Assembly (NCBI RefSeq): GCF_014290175.1
Contig: NZ_JACOOR010000005.1
Coordinates: 1-64,000 of the forward strand
DNA from: Anaerosacchariphilus hominis
GTDB taxonomy: Bacteria > Bacillota > Clostridia > Lachnospirales > Lachnospiraceae
Length of the DNA: 64,000 nucleotides
Reading direction: 5' to 3'
Part shown: piece after piece, positions 51,035-60,408 of the stretch
Position numbering within the stretch: the stretch's first letter is position 1
Layout of the letters: the number at the start of each line of letters is the position of its first letter
The notes under the pieces: model-generated
Database searches by the model: none
Told to the model about the DNA's origin: nothing
Seen by the model: the letters and a program-made list of their open reading frames with translations, nothing else
Position numbers and translations under genes: made by a program

Positions 51035-52123
51035 TTACAAAATGTATTTCCGAAGTGCATCGGTAAACTCCCCGATTCTCTGCTCAGCAAGCTCTTTTAA
51101 GGTGATGTTCTTCATGCTCTCGATATAGCCTTGCTCCTGACGGTAGAGCCACCTGGTATCAGCCGGTCGGATCTTCTCATAATGATTATCATGAACCCAG
51201 TCCTCATAGCTTATCGGAAGCGGATAGCCCAGCTTCTCAGCCAGCAGCTCCTGGAAATCGATCCGGTCCGCGCGGTCACGGATGCCTTCCCAGAACTCCA
51301 GTACTTCCTCCACATGCTCGTGGATCTCATAGCGTCTCGCTCCGCCGTCGTAAATAATACATTTCTCAAAAAGCGGACTGCACATGGAAAGGGTTTCTCT
51401 GCGGAACTCCGGCGCTACGATGCCGCCCTTCCAGTAGAAATCCACATCCGGCAGATTGATGCCGGACACGCCTTTGTCCTGGTAGGTGCTGAAAATACCC
51501 TCATAATAAATGGTAATAAAACCTTCAAACTCCGGCCAGAACTCCCGGATATCCCGGGTCAGATCCTCCAGGATGTCGATACCCTTGGTTCCGCCGATGG
51601 TGAAGATGATGATATTGCGGAGCTTCGCGCCGTGATCCCGGTAGAAATCAGTCACATAGCGGAGACAGTGAATCAGCGTCTCGCCGCTGGCAATGATATC
51701 GCCGATCATCAGAGTGCTGTCCGGCACCATGGTCAGCTTGCTGTACTTGATCTCCAATCCTGCGATCTCCTCATCTTCAAAGACACGCTCACTGGACAGG
51801 AAACTGATGTCATGAACACGGATGTGCTCCCGGTAACAGCTCTCCTCCAGCGGATAGTTGAGAGCGCCTCTCAAAATAGAAAGAATATTGGCGGTGGTCA
51901 CCTTCTTCTGCTCCTTCAGATAATAAAGCATCTGGGATGTGGCGGAAATCAGGCAGTTATACACCTCATAGCCTACAATCTCCGGCGTATTCAGAAGCTT
52001 TCTGGACTCCGCCTCTGATACAATATAATACTCATTCAGGTAGTTTCCGCCGTCCAGCCGATAACAGGCCACGCCCTGCTCGTCAAATTCCGGCACCAGA
52101 ACCACATTCTCCCAGTTATTCAT
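51035..52123 (-). CDS. Phosphoribosyltransferase-like protein
   Basis: A 362-residue protein whose central part has the PRPP-loop-like MIGDIIASGETLIHCL, normally GDDxxTGxT, and an alpha/beta core LRNIIIFTIGGTKGIDIL. The N-terminal and C-terminal extensions are unknown. It may use PRPP and a nitrogen base, or act as a regulator. It lies before the CodB gene with a terminator between. The ATG at 52,121-52,123 has AAGGAGA ahead. Confidence 0.6.
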   Translation of the reverse strand: MNNWENVVLVPEFDEQGVACYRLDGGNYLNEYYIVSEAESRKLLNTPEIVGYEVYNCLISATSQMLYYLKEQKKVTTANILSILRGALNYPLEESCYREHIRVHDISFLSSERVFEDEEIAGLEIKYSKLTMVPDSTLMIGDIIASGETLIHCLRYVTDFYRDHGAKLRNIIIFTIGGTKGIDILEDLTRDIREFWPEFEGFITIYYEGIFSTYQDKGVSGINLPDVDFYWKGGIVAPEFRRETLSMCSPLFEKCIIYDGGARRYEIHEHVEEVLEFWEGIRDRADRIDFQELLAEKLGYPLPISYEDWVHDNHYEKIRPADTRWLYRQEQGYIESMKNITLKELAEQRIGEFTDALRKYIL

Positions 52124-52268
52124 TCTTATCTCCTTCGTTTTGCTGTATTTCACGTAACTTTTACGTTATCTTTACACACCTTAGAATATATTAACGGGTC
52201 GGTCGGGTTCCGTCAAGGGGAATTGGACGGAAATCCGCCAAATTTTTTCCAATACAGGGTACTCATTT

Positions 52269-53414
52269 TTAAACGCCGAAGACCTTCGCCGCTTTCTCCA
52301 TCCGCTCCGCAATCTTCACACCAAAGGGGCAACGTTCCTCGCAGGACCGGCAGCCGATACACTCGGACGCCTTATGTTCCAGCAGCTCATAGTGGGACTG
52401 CACCGTAACCGGAACTTCAGGCTGCATGGTGGCCAGGTCGTAAAATTTATTGATCATGGCAATATCCAGATTGACCACGCAGGGCTTACAGTGACCGCAG
52501 TAGGTGCAGGCTCCACGATAGGAATGAAGCGGTGCGTTGGCGATGACGGAAGCGTAATCTTTTGCCTCGTCGGACGCGGTTTCGTAGGCTGCAGCGTCAT
52601 CCACCTGCTCTTTGGTATCGTAGCCGCACAGGATGGAACAGACTGCCGGACGGGTCAATGCGTAGTGAATACACTGAACCGGCGTCAGCTTCACGCCGAA
52701 GGGCGAACGCTTTTCATCAAAAAGGCGGCCTCCCGCAAAACCCTTCATGACCGTGATTCCCACATCGTTCTGCTCGCAGACCTGATACAGATGCGCCCGC
52801 TCCGCGTCGATACCCTTCAGGGCTGTATCATACTGCTCCGCAAACATGGTCTCGATGTCTTCGCTTGCCGGAAGCATGTCAAAGGCCGGATTAATGCTGA
52901 ACAGAATCATTTCCACATAGCCGGACTGAGCCGCTTTCACAGCCACCTTTGGGTTATGGGAGCTGATGCCGATGTGACGGATGGTGCCGTTCTTTTTGAG
53001 CTCCATCACGTAATCCAGATAGTCGGAATGCTGAATTTTCTCCCACTCTTCCTCGGAATCCACGTAATGAATCATCCCCAGATCGATGTAATCGGTCTGC
53101 AGCCGTCGAAGCAAATCTTCAAAGGCCGGCTTTACATACTCCATTTCCCGGGTACGGTAATACTGGCCGTCCTTCCAGGTGGAACCGATATGGCCCTGAA
53201 TGTACCACTGCTCCCGGTTCGGTTTGATTCCTTCACCGATGATATCTCTGGATTTCGGATCTGCCATCCAGCAGTCCAGAATGTTAATTCCTTTTGCATG
53301 GGCGTAGCGGATCACCTCCACGCTCTCTTCCATCGAATGCCGCTCCAACCACTCGCCGCCGAAGCCGATCTCGCTTACCTCTAATCCTGTTTTTCCAAGT
53401 CTTCTTGTTCTCAT
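52269..53414 (-). CDS. Aldo/keto reductase with C-terminal 4Fe-4S domain
   Basis: A 381-residue protein. The first ~280 residues are an AKR barrel (GKTGLEVSEIGFGGEWLE, DLGMIHYVDSEEEW). The rest has CTYCGHCKPCVVNL and CIGCRSCEERCPFGV, two ferredoxin-type cysteine sets. These fused reductases occur in anaerobes and probably take electrons from clusters instead of NADPH. The substrate is unknown. Confidence 0.9.
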   Translation of the reverse strand: MRTRRLGKTGLEVSEIGFGGEWLERHSMEESVEVIRYAHAKGINILDCWMADPKSRDIIGEGIKPNREQWYIQGHIGSTWKDGQYYRTREMEYVKPAFEDLLRRLQTDYIDLGMIHYVDSEEEWEKIQHSDYLDYVMELKKNGTIRHIGISSHNPKVAVKAAQSGYVEMILFSINPAFDMLPASEDIETMFAEQYDTALKGIDAERAHLYQVCEQNDVGITVMKGFAGGRLFDEKRSPFGVKLTPVQCIHYALTRPAVCSILCGYDTKEQVDDAAAYETASDEAKDYASVIANAPLHSYRGACTYCGHCKPCVVNLDIAMINKFYDLATMQPEVPVTVQSHYELLEHKASECIGCRSCEERCPFGVKIAERMEKAAKVFGV

Positions 53415-53553
53415 CTTAATCCTCCCCTTGCCTGTTCAGATACGGATCTGATACTGGTTTTATCTTAGTACAGGTAAGAATAATTTGCAAGTTTATAAAA
53501 CATGCACTGAAGTACAGAAAACCTGAATTCTATTAGTTTCGTATAAACCTATA

Positions 53554-54897
53554 TTACTGCGCTTTCTTCTCTCCCCGCTGCATATACAGATAACACCCGA
53601 TACAAAGCACGATTCCCACCGCCGTGGATATGGGCGCGGCAAGACCGATCCGGGTCAGGCTGGCGTCCGGCTGAATGCTCATGTAATAGGACAGGGGCAG
53701 GCGGACCAGAAGGGTCTGTATCATGCCCTGGGCCATGACGAATACTGTTTTGTTGTTACCGTTAAAATATCCCATCATGCTGAACAGGATTGCGGTTCCC
53801 AGGGTCTCCGGGGCAAAGCCCTTCAGATAATCGTAAGCCCTGGCGATAACTGCCGTATCCGTGGTAAAGAAACCGGAGAGCGTATCGCCCTGCAGAAGTA
53901 CCAGGACAAATACCACGCTTCCCACAGCCAGGCCTACGCCCATGCCGGTAAAAAGGGACTGCTTCGCCCGTTTGTGCTTGCCCGCTCCCACATTCTGGGA
54001 GACGAAGGAGGCCATGGACTGCATCAGGGCGCTGGGTACCAGCATGGCGAAATTGACGATTTTACACGCTACGCCGTAGCCGGAGGAGGCCTCCAGACCC
54101 AGACGGTTGATAAAGGCGCAGAGGGCCAGGAAGGAACACTGGGTCATAATCTCCTGAAAAGCCAGCGGAAGTCCGATTTTCAGAAATCTCGGGCACTGGG
54201 CATTCCAACGAAAATCCTCTTTTTTGATGTCAAAGGGCAGTCCCCGCTTTACCAGAAGCAGCACCGCAAATACCACGCTGCAGGCCTGCGCCGCCACGGT
54301 TGCGATGGCCGCGCCCGCCGCGTCCATATGAAGGCCTGCCACCAGCACCAGATCGCCGACAACATTGATGACACAGGCCACCAGCACAAACAGAAGCGGG
54401 GAGTTGCTGTCACCTAAGCCCCGGAAAATGGCCGCCAGCACATTGTAAGCCACGATGAAAAAAATGCCGGCTCCACAGATCCGCACATAAGACGCAGTCA
54501 GACTCACTGCCTCCGCAGGTGCCTGCATCAGCACCGCAATGGGCCGCGCCAATCCTACCATAATCAGGAACAGCACTACAGAAATCACAGCAAATACCAC
54601 AGCGCCTCCGCCGATAGCCGGTCCGATGTACCGGGGCCTTTTTTCACCCAGATACCGGGCAATGAGCACCGTGATACCCATAGCCAGCTGGGTCACTGCA
54701 AAGGTCACCAGATTCAGCACTTGGCTGCCGGTGGAAACTGCGGAAAGTCCCGAGGTGGATCCAAAGCGTCCTATCACCAGCAGATCCACCGCGCCGTAAG
54801 CCGCCTGCAGGATCAGAGCGCCAAGCACCGGCAGCATAAAGGCCACCAGCTTCTTTAAGATATTTCCCTGGGTAAAATCCGCTTTATCGTTTGTCAT
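53554..54897 (-). CDS. MATE-family efflux transporter
   Basis: A full 447-residue MATE protein with twelve helices. Motifs include LGALILQAAYGAVDLLVIGR, MGITVLIARYLGEKRP, FVSQNVGAGKHKRAKQ and VLAAIFRGLGDSNSP. It exports cationic drugs with sodium or protons. It follows a MarR gene with a 14-base overlap, so the two form a regulated pair. Confidence 0.93.
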   Translation of the reverse strand: MTNDKADFTQGNILKKLVAFMLPVLGALILQAAYGAVDLLVIGRFGSTSGLSAVSTGSQVLNLVTFAVTQLAMGITVLIARYLGEKRPRYIGPAIGGGAVVFAVISVVLFLIMVGLARPIAVLMQAPAEAVSLTASYVRICGAGIFFIVAYNVLAAIFRGLGDSNSPLLFVLVACVINVVGDLVLVAGLHMDAAGAAIATVAAQACSVVFAVLLLVKRGLPFDIKKEDFRWNAQCPRFLKIGLPLAFQEIMTQCSFLALCAFINRLGLEASSGYGVACKIVNFAMLVPSALMQSMASFVSQNVGAGKHKRAKQSLFTGMGVGLAVGSVVFVLVLLQGDTLSGFFTTDTAVIARAYDYLKGFAPETLGTAILFSMMGYFNGNNKTVFVMAQGMIQTLLVRLPLSYYMSIQPDASLTRIGLAAPISTAVGIVLCIGCYLYMQRGEKKAQ

Positions 54898-55339
54898 AGG
54901 TCTCTCTCCTCCCGCTCATAATCTGATAAAACTTTTCGATGGTTGCAATCATCGTTTCGGCCTCCTCATCGGAAATGCTGTCAAAATACGGCAGCAGACC
55001 ACTGAAGTATTCCTCGTCGTATTTCTGATGCAACTTTCTGCCCTTTTCCGTGGCGGTAAGGAAGGTCACCCGGCCGTCGTCTGGCGAAGCAATTTTCTGA
55101 AGATAGCCCTTTGCTTCCATCTCCTTGACCGTGCGGGTCACGCCGGGTCTCGGAATATTCAGGAATTCACTGAGATCGGAAATCCGGATCTGTTTTCCTT
55201 TCTCTTCCAGCTCCTGCATGCAATCCAGGTAATGAATATAGGACGGCTGTACGCCCTCCGGCAGTGGGGGAAGCAGATCCCGGGTTCGCTTCGCCATGTA
55301 ACAGGCATCGAACATCTGCTTAATTAATCGGTTGTTCAT
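54884..55339 (-). CDS. MarR-family regulator of the MATE gene
   Basis: A 151-residue winged-helix protein with recognition helix IRISDLSEFLNIPRPGVTRT and wing LQKIASPDDGRVTFLTATEK. Its 3' end overlaps the MATE start, so it almost surely controls that pump. The ATG at 55,337-55,339 has AAGGAGAC before it. Two tandem 13-bp motifs at 55,362-55,387 are candidate operators. Confidence 0.9.
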   Translation of the reverse strand: MNNRLIKQMFDACYMAKRTRDLLPPLPEGVQPSYIHYLDCMQELEEKGKQIRISDLSEFLNIPRPGVTRTVKEMEAKGYLQKIASPDDGRVTFLTATEKGRKLHQKYDEEYFSGLLPYFDSISDEEAETMIATIEKFYQIMSGRRETYDKR

Positions 55340-55361
55340 CTGTATGTCTCCTTGCATTTAG

Positions 55362-55387
55362 TTACCAACGTTAATTACCATTGATAA
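55362..55387 (-). promoter_or_regulatory. Tandem 13-bp operator-like repeats
   Basis: TTACCAACGTTAA (55,362-55,374) is followed without gap by TTACCATTGATAA (55,375-55,387). Each is near-palindromic (TTA..TAA). They sit 23 bases before the MarR start. Confidence 0.6.
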
Positions 55388-55467
55388 TTATATGGAAAAT
55401 CAGATTTTTGTCAAGTATATTTTTACTGAATTCCGGTAACCGGCCGTTCTATAACCGCATACACAAA

Positions 55468-55503
55468 TCAGGGGATAAGATCACACGCGATCTTATCCCC
55501 TGA
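55468..55503 (-). terminator. Terminator after the M18 gene
   Basis: TCAGGGGATAAGATC (55,468-55,482) and GATCTTATCCCCTGA (55,489-55,503) form a perfect 15-bp stem with a T-rich tail on the minus strand. Confidence 0.8.
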
Positions 55504-55523
55504 AGCTTTACTTTTTTCACTTT

Positions 55524-56900
55524 TTATTGAATAAACGCCTTAAAGGCCAGATAATTCTCATACAGATCCGCCTTGGATACCACCTCCCAGGGAGAATGCA
55601 TGGAAATCACCGGAACGCCGATATCTACCGTGTCGATGTTGAACTTGGCGATGAATTTCGCTACGGTTCCGCCGCCCCCTTCATCTACCTTACCAAGCTC
55701 CCCGGTCTGCCATACTACGCCGTTCTCATCGAAAAGCTTCCGCAGATACGCAAGAAACTCCGCGTTGGCGTCGTTGGATCCGCTCTTTCCTCTGGCTCCG
55801 GTAAACTTCATCATACCTGCGCCGCAGGACAGGAACACAGAGTTGGTCTTTTCGCAGACCTCCGGATAATTGGGATCGTAAGCCGCTGTCACGTCCGCGG
55901 ACAGGCACTTGGAATGGGCCCGTACCGCTGCGGCGGACACTCCAAAGGCTGCTGCCAGTTCGTCGATGAGATCTGTAAAAATGGCGCTCTGCATGCCGGT
56001 GGTTCCCTCGCTTCCGATCTCCTCCTTATCTGCCAGAATAACCATAACCGTATGCTGATCGGAAGTCTCGTCCAGGCAGGCTTTCCATGCAGGGTACGCG
56101 CAGACACGGTCGTCGTGGCCGTAGCTTCCAAGCAGGGCGCGATCGAAGCCCACATCCTTGGCCTTGAAAGCCGGAACCATGGACAGCTCGGCACTCATGA
56201 AATCTGCCTCGGTGATCCCGTATTTATCATTCAGCAGGTGCAGCACATGGTTCTTAACGGTTTTTTCATCGTCCTCAGTCGCTGCCGTGTAAGGAATGTT
56301 GCCAAACCAGATGTTCAGCTGCTCGCCCTCGATGGCGTTGCCCAGAGGCTTCTGATTCTGCTTGGCTGCCAGATGAGGAAGCAGATCGCTGATATAAAAC
56401 ACCGGATCGCTCTCGTCCTCACCCACTTTTACCTGCACCGTAGTGCCGTCCTTTAATGCCACCACGCCGTGCAGGGCAAGGGGTATGGCCGCCCACTGAT
56501 ATTTGCGCAGGCCCCCGTAGTAATGGGTCTTGCCCAGAGCCACGCCCTCGGACTCATAGAGGGGAAGCTGCTTCAGATCCAGACGGGGACTGTCGATATG
56601 AGAGGCGATGATACGGATGCCGTCCTTCGCGATATTCTCGGTGCCCACCTTGATCAGATACATATTTTTCCCGCGGTTGTTGTAATAAATCTTGTCGCCC
56701 GCCTTGAGCCTGCGGCCAAAATCGAAAGCCTCGTAGCCTGCGGCCTTCGCAGCCGCCTCCACATAGGCGCAGCACTCCCGCTCGGTCTTTCCTTCGTCCA
56801 GGAACTGCTTATAGCCCTCGGCAAAATCAAAGATCTCAGTCATCAGGGTCTCATCTGCGGTTTCGTAGACATTTGTTCTTTTGTAAGTGAGTGAATCCAT
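55524..56900 (-). CDS. apeB: M18-family aminopeptidase
   Basis: A 458-residue zinc aminopeptidase, dodecameric in the family. Metal-binding and catalytic residues are in IIASHIDSPRLDLK, ILADKEEIGSEGTTGMQSAI and VISMHSPWEVVSKADLYENY. It removes acidic or other N-terminal residues from peptides in the cytosol. It appears complete and stands alone. Confidence 0.93.
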   Translation of the reverse strand: MDSLTYKRTNVYETADETLMTEIFDFAEGYKQFLDEGKTERECCAYVEAAAKAAGYEAFDFGRRLKAGDKIYYNNRGKNMYLIKVGTENIAKDGIRIIASHIDSPRLDLKQLPLYESEGVALGKTHYYGGLRKYQWAAIPLALHGVVALKDGTTVQVKVGEDESDPVFYISDLLPHLAAKQNQKPLGNAIEGEQLNIWFGNIPYTAATEDDEKTVKNHVLHLLNDKYGITEADFMSAELSMVPAFKAKDVGFDRALLGSYGHDDRVCAYPAWKACLDETSDQHTVMVILADKEEIGSEGTTGMQSAIFTDLIDELAAAFGVSAAAVRAHSKCLSADVTAAYDPNYPEVCEKTNSVFLSCGAGMMKFTGARGKSGSNDANAEFLAYLRKLFDENGVVWQTGELGKVDEGGGGTVAKFIAKFNIDTVDIGVPVISMHSPWEVVSKADLYENYLAFKAFIQ

Positions 56901-57073
56901 GTGTGTTCCTTCTTTCTATCACGATATTGTGCGTATCTATTACTCTGTCTTTGATTTTACCACGTTTGAAACCACATTTCTATCTCTGTTTTTCTCATTA
57001 CCGTACCTACTGGGCATCAATTTAACCTCCCTTAAATTCACCTAAAAAAAGCCAGAACAAAGATCGGAACTTG

Positions 57074-57829
57074 TTATATCTGCGTCCTGCAGATCTTCTT
57101 TGCTGCCTGATTAAGCTCACTGTTCTCCAAAATCAGCTTTTGGCCAAGCAGCGCTGCCTTTGTGAGTTCTGGCTCTACAGGCAGAACTGCCAGTATCCGC
57201 TCAGGATCTCCTATGGCCTGCTCCAGCACCTTCCTGCTTTCCTCGTCCACCTTATTCAATACATAATACACGGGTTTTTGAAGCCTTCCACTCAGCTCTC
57301 CTATCTTCACCGCAAGCTTGGCAGACTCATAGGAAGGATCACAGACCATCAGAATCAGATCCACCTCATCATCCAAACCGCGCCCGAAATGCTCAATTCC
57401 AGCCTCCATGTCCAGAATAGCGATCTGATTTTCCTCAAGCGTTAATCTGCTGACAAACTGCTTCATCACCGTTCCCATAGCGCAGGCACAGCCCTCGTTC
57501 GCCTGATGAATCTTTCCGCTTACCATCAGCTTGATTCCGTTCTTTTCTGTGTAATACCCTTTTGGAATATCACTAAGCTTCCACTGTCCTTCAAAGAATT
57601 GATGCGTAAAATTAGATAGCATCATATCCTTCAGAACTTCCTCTTTCCCTCCCAAAAAACCGGTAAATTCCTTTGGATTTTCCATACTGAGATGCCGGTG
57701 CAGTCCATAGTTCGATTCGTCAGAATCGATGATCAGAACTTCTTTTCCCGCCGCCGCAAATCTTTCCGCCAGCAGCGATACGATGGTGCTTTTTCCGCTT
57801 CCACCCTTTCCACATACAGATATTTTCAC
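57074..57829 (-). CDS. CooC-type nickel-maturation ATPase
   Basis: A 251-residue P-loop ATPase of the MinD/CooC type. The deviant Walker A is CGKGGSGKSTIVSLLAERF; the switch has ILDMEAGIEHFGRGLDDEVD. CooC dimers help insert nickel into CO dehydrogenase. It overlaps the upstream zinc-ribbon gene by 4 bases and ends the operon with DUF3786 and a second CooC. Confidence 0.85.
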   Translation of the reverse strand: MKISVCGKGGSGKSTIVSLLAERFAAAGKEVLIIDSDESNYGLHRHLSMENPKEFTGFLGGKEEVLKDMMLSNFTHQFFEGQWKLSDIPKGYYTEKNGIKLMVSGKIHQANEGCACAMGTVMKQFVSRLTLEENQIAILDMEAGIEHFGRGLDDEVDLILMVCDPSYESAKLAVKIGELSGRLQKPVYYVLNKVDEESRKVLEQAIGDPERILAVLPVEPELTKAALLGQKLILENSELNQAAKKICRTQI

Positions 57830-58026
57830 TTTGCCACCTCCTCAAGATACAGGGACAGATGTACGTCGCCCGGTATTGCAAAACCGCACTGATCGCAGAT
57901 GCTTTCTCCCACAGTCTGCCCATCCCGTATAAATACCTCTATCACGCCTCCGCATTTGGGGCAGTCAATCTCTTCAATCGTCGTCATACCGCGTGCTTCC
58001 TGGCACGTAGGTAATACATCACTCAT
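57826..58026 (-). CDS. Small zinc-ribbon protein of the CooC operon
   Basis: A 66-residue protein with IDCPKCGGVIEVFI and SICDQCGFAIPGDV, a four-cysteine metal site. Its start overlaps the DUF3786 stop by 8 bases and its stop overlaps the start of a CooC gene, so it is translationally coupled. Its role is unknown; metal handling fits the context. Confidence 0.75.
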   Translation of the reverse strand: MSDVLPTCQEARGMTTIEEIDCPKCGGVIEVFIRDGQTVGESICDQCGFAIPGDVHLSLYLEEVAK

Positions 58027-58696
58027 TTTCGCACCTGCTTTCTTTCTTTATTTCTCTGCATTTTTTCATATAATCCATCACAATATCCCCCACGTAAGCC
58101 ACATCCTCTGCGGAAAATGCCGCAGGGAAATTATCCGAAAAAAGGATCTGGGCAGAAGGTGGGAATCCCTCCTCCGGTTCACCCTCCCACAGAATCAGAC
58201 AGAGCTTCAGATCCTCCAGAAACTCAAACTCATATGCCGCATCTCCTGTCTCCTTTTTGATTCCATGCAGGCTTTCCATGATCCTGCGGAATTCCGGAAT
58301 CCGGGTTCCGTAATTTCTCGCAAGCCGGAAGATACATCTGCCCTGGAACTGACGGTAATATACCTCACCCCAGGGAAGATCATGGTAGGAAATCATTTTC
58401 CCTGAGCTCATCACTGCGTTCCCGTCCAGCAGATACCGGAGCAGCAGAATCTGTGCGTCGATATTTTCTTCCAGCATATAGATACCGTTTCCCTGTTCCT
58501 GATAGCGGATCTGAAATTCCGGATGTGTCACCTGATAGAGAACTCCCATAAACCGAATCAGGAATGCCTGCTCCTTTTCGTGAAAGGTAAGGCCGGAGCT
58601 TTCGCTTATCACCTTGGGAGAGATCTCCTGATACCGCTTCAGGTAATGACGGTACGGCTGCTGTGTCAGGTTATCCTTTGCGTATTCCAGCTTCAT
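58019..58696 (-). CDS. DUF3786 protein
   Basis: A 225-residue soluble protein with the DUF3786 pattern FEFLEDLKLCLILWEGEPEE, FPPSAQILFSDNFPAAFSAE. It lies between two CooC genes. In acetogens this family is found by CO dehydrogenase/acetyl-CoA synthase genes; the function is unproven. A second DUF3786 gene is at 15,202. The ATG at 58,694-58,696 has AAAGGTCG ahead; a longer frame exists without a binding site. Confidence 0.78.
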   Translation of the reverse strand: MKLEYAKDNLTQQPYRHYLKRYQEISPKVISESSGLTFHEKEQAFLIRFMGVLYQVTHPEFQIRYQEQGNGIYMLEENIDAQILLLRYLLDGNAVMSSGKMISYHDLPWGEVYYRQFQGRCIFRLARNYGTRIPEFRRIMESLHGIKKETGDAAYEFEFLEDLKLCLILWEGEPEEGFPPSAQILFSDNFPAAFSAEDVAYVGDIVMDYMKKCREIKKESRCENE

Positions 58697-58748
58697 ATTT
58701 GATACGACCTTTCTTTTTCCTTTCCATTTTTTTGGCTGTTCCTTCCGA

Positions 58749-59519
58749 CTACAGTTCCAGCTTTTCCACAATCTCCTGAAGGGCTTTCCGCACCGGAGAG
58801 TCCATGGGAAGCTGTACAATGGGCTTTCCGTCGCAGTCAAAGCGGTAAATCATATCGTCATGAGGCACTACTCCAAGGAGCTCCAGGTTCTGATTTTGTA
58901 TCTCTTCCAGTGTTCCGGCATCCAGATTCCCCTCCGGAGCCCGGTTGATAATCAGTCCCACCTTCTTTGGCTTAAAATTCAGCTCCTTCATCAAAGCAGC
59001 AATCCGTCCGGCTGCCTGCACGCCTCTCCTGGAACAGTCGCTGACTAAAATCGCGATCTCCATCATCGGCAGGAGCCCACGGCTTACATGCTCCATTCCT
59101 GCCTCATTGTCCACCACCACATAAGGGTAATGGCTCTGCAGCTTCTGTACCTGCGTCTGAACCAGGCCATTCACAAAGCAGTAGCAGCCTTGCCCCTGGC
59201 TGCGCCCCATGACCATCAGATCAAAGTCATCCTCCTCTGTAAGGGCGTCTGCCAGCCGGGCCTCCAGATAATCCTTTTTCGTTACCCCGACGGGAATCTT
59301 ATACCGGCTGTCCGATCCCGCCCGCTCGATCTCCTCCCGGAGCTCTCCAAGGGTGATGCCCGCCTCCACACCAAGCACCTCATTGAGATTTGAGTTGGCA
59401 TCCGCATCCACGGCCAGAACCGGCTTCTTCCCGCTCTGGCAGAGATACTGAATCAAAAGGCCGGTAAGCGTGGTCTTTCCCACACCGCCTTTGCCGGCTA
59501 CTGCAATCACATGTCCCAT
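58749..59519 (-). CDS. CooC-type nickel-maturation ATPase, second copy
   Basis: A 256-residue ATPase with AGKGGVGKTTLTGLLIQYL, DADANSNLNEVLGVEAG and VVVDNEAGMEHVSRGLLP. It is similar to the copy at 57,074 but more canonical in Walker A. It starts the operon; the ATG at 59,517-59,519 has GGAGAGG ahead. A divergent TetR gene lies beyond a 240-base gap. Confidence 0.87.
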   Translation of the reverse strand: MGHVIAVAGKGGVGKTTLTGLLIQYLCQSGKKPVLAVDADANSNLNEVLGVEAGITLGELREEIERAGSDSRYKIPVGVTKKDYLEARLADALTEEDDFDLMVMGRSQGQGCYCFVNGLVQTQVQKLQSHYPYVVVDNEAGMEHVSRGLLPMMEIAILVSDCSRRGVQAAGRIAALMKELNFKPKKVGLIINRAPEGNLDAGTLEEIQNQNLELLGVVPHDDMIYRFDCDGKPIVQLPMDSPVRKALQEIVEKLEL

Positions 59520-59619
59520 ATCCTCTCCATCCTTTCCTGTGCCAAATCCATATTTTCCTGCGTTCAGCAATTATCCTGCTGCCCTCCTGATACAGGGCGT
59601 TCTTTTTATAAACAATATG

Positions 59620-59725
59620 TTGATTTTCTTTACAAACTGATTATAATAAAAGTATCAGAAAATACAATCATCAATTTAAAGCTGTCTGTAGGTTTCTGAA
59701 CAGTTTTCCGTATTCTGTTCAGAAG
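59620..59725 (+). promoter_or_regulatory. Promoter and palindrome before TetR 59,762
   Basis: TTGATT (59,620-59,625), a 17-base spacer and TATAAT (59,643-59,648). Downstream, TTCTGAACAG (59,695-59,704) and CTGTTCAGAA (59,716-59,725) form a perfect 10-bp inverted repeat, a likely operator for the TetR protein or a leader hairpin. Confidence 0.6.
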
Positions 59726-59761
59726 CTCCAATAGAAATCATCGAAAAAGGAGGAAATTCCC

Positions 59762-60349
59762 ATGCCGGAAAAGACACAGAAAGAAGACCGGAGGACGCGT
59801 TATACCCGCCAGGTCATAAAGGAAGCATTTTTAACGCTCCTGGAAGAAAAGGAATATCCCAAAATCACAGTCACTGAGATCTGCAGGCTTGCGGAAATCA
59901 ACCGGGGAACCTTCTATCTCCACTATTATGATACTGCCGATGTGCTGGATGATCTTCTAAGCGAAATTCTGAAAGAAACCACCAGCGTCATCGACCATGT
60001 CTTCTGCCCTGCAAGAGCCTCCGGGAACTGCTCCTATCCTTTCTGCGACAGGCTGCACAGCAGCGACCGATATCAGGCGCTTTTTCTCGACGACACCATC
60101 TCCGCACAAATCATAGAAAAAATGGCGGAAACGACAAAAGAAGACTATGTGACCTGGCTGATGTCACACAGTCTCCTTACCTTTGAAGAAGCCGAAGCCA
60201 TTTTTTATTTCCAGATGAACGGCTGCCTGTCCATCAATAAAGTCATGCTGCGCAATCACTGCTCCGACTGGAAAAAGATACAGCGGGCCATCGATCAGTT
60301 TATCCGCGCGGGGCTGGAATCATTTCTGATCCGGGATCAGAGGGAATAG
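59762..60349 (+). CDS. TetR/AcrR-family regulator
   Basis: A 195-residue protein with HTH ITVTEICRLAEINRGTFYLH-YYDTADVLDDL, the pattern of the TetR_C_8/DhaS-like group. A short Cys-containing loop FCPARASGNCSYPFC lies in the middle. AAAGGAGG precedes the start. It is divergent from the CooC operon, which may be a target. Confidence 0.9.
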   Translation: MPEKTQKEDRRTRYTRQVIKEAFLTLLEEKEYPKITVTEICRLAEINRGTFYLHYYDTADVLDDLLSEILKETTSVIDHVFCPARASGNCSYPFCDRLHSSDRYQALFLDDTISAQIIEKMAETTKEDYVTWLMSHSLLTFEEAEAIFYFQMNGCLSINKVMLRNHCSDWKKIQRAIDQFIRAGLESFLIRDQRE

Positions 60350-60408
60350 TGATCCGCATTTCATCCGATAACGGCGTTTTGTCTGTCAATATTCTCCTTG
60401 CCACGCAC

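Noticed and set aside
52374..53384. A 336-codon plus-strand frame
   Set aside because: It mirrors the ferredoxin-type aldo/keto reductase on the other strand, whose motifs are clear.
59576..59610. Terminator from GCCCT/AGGGC and a T run
   Set aside because: The stem is only five base pairs and lies upstream of a promoter on the plus strand with no gene before it.
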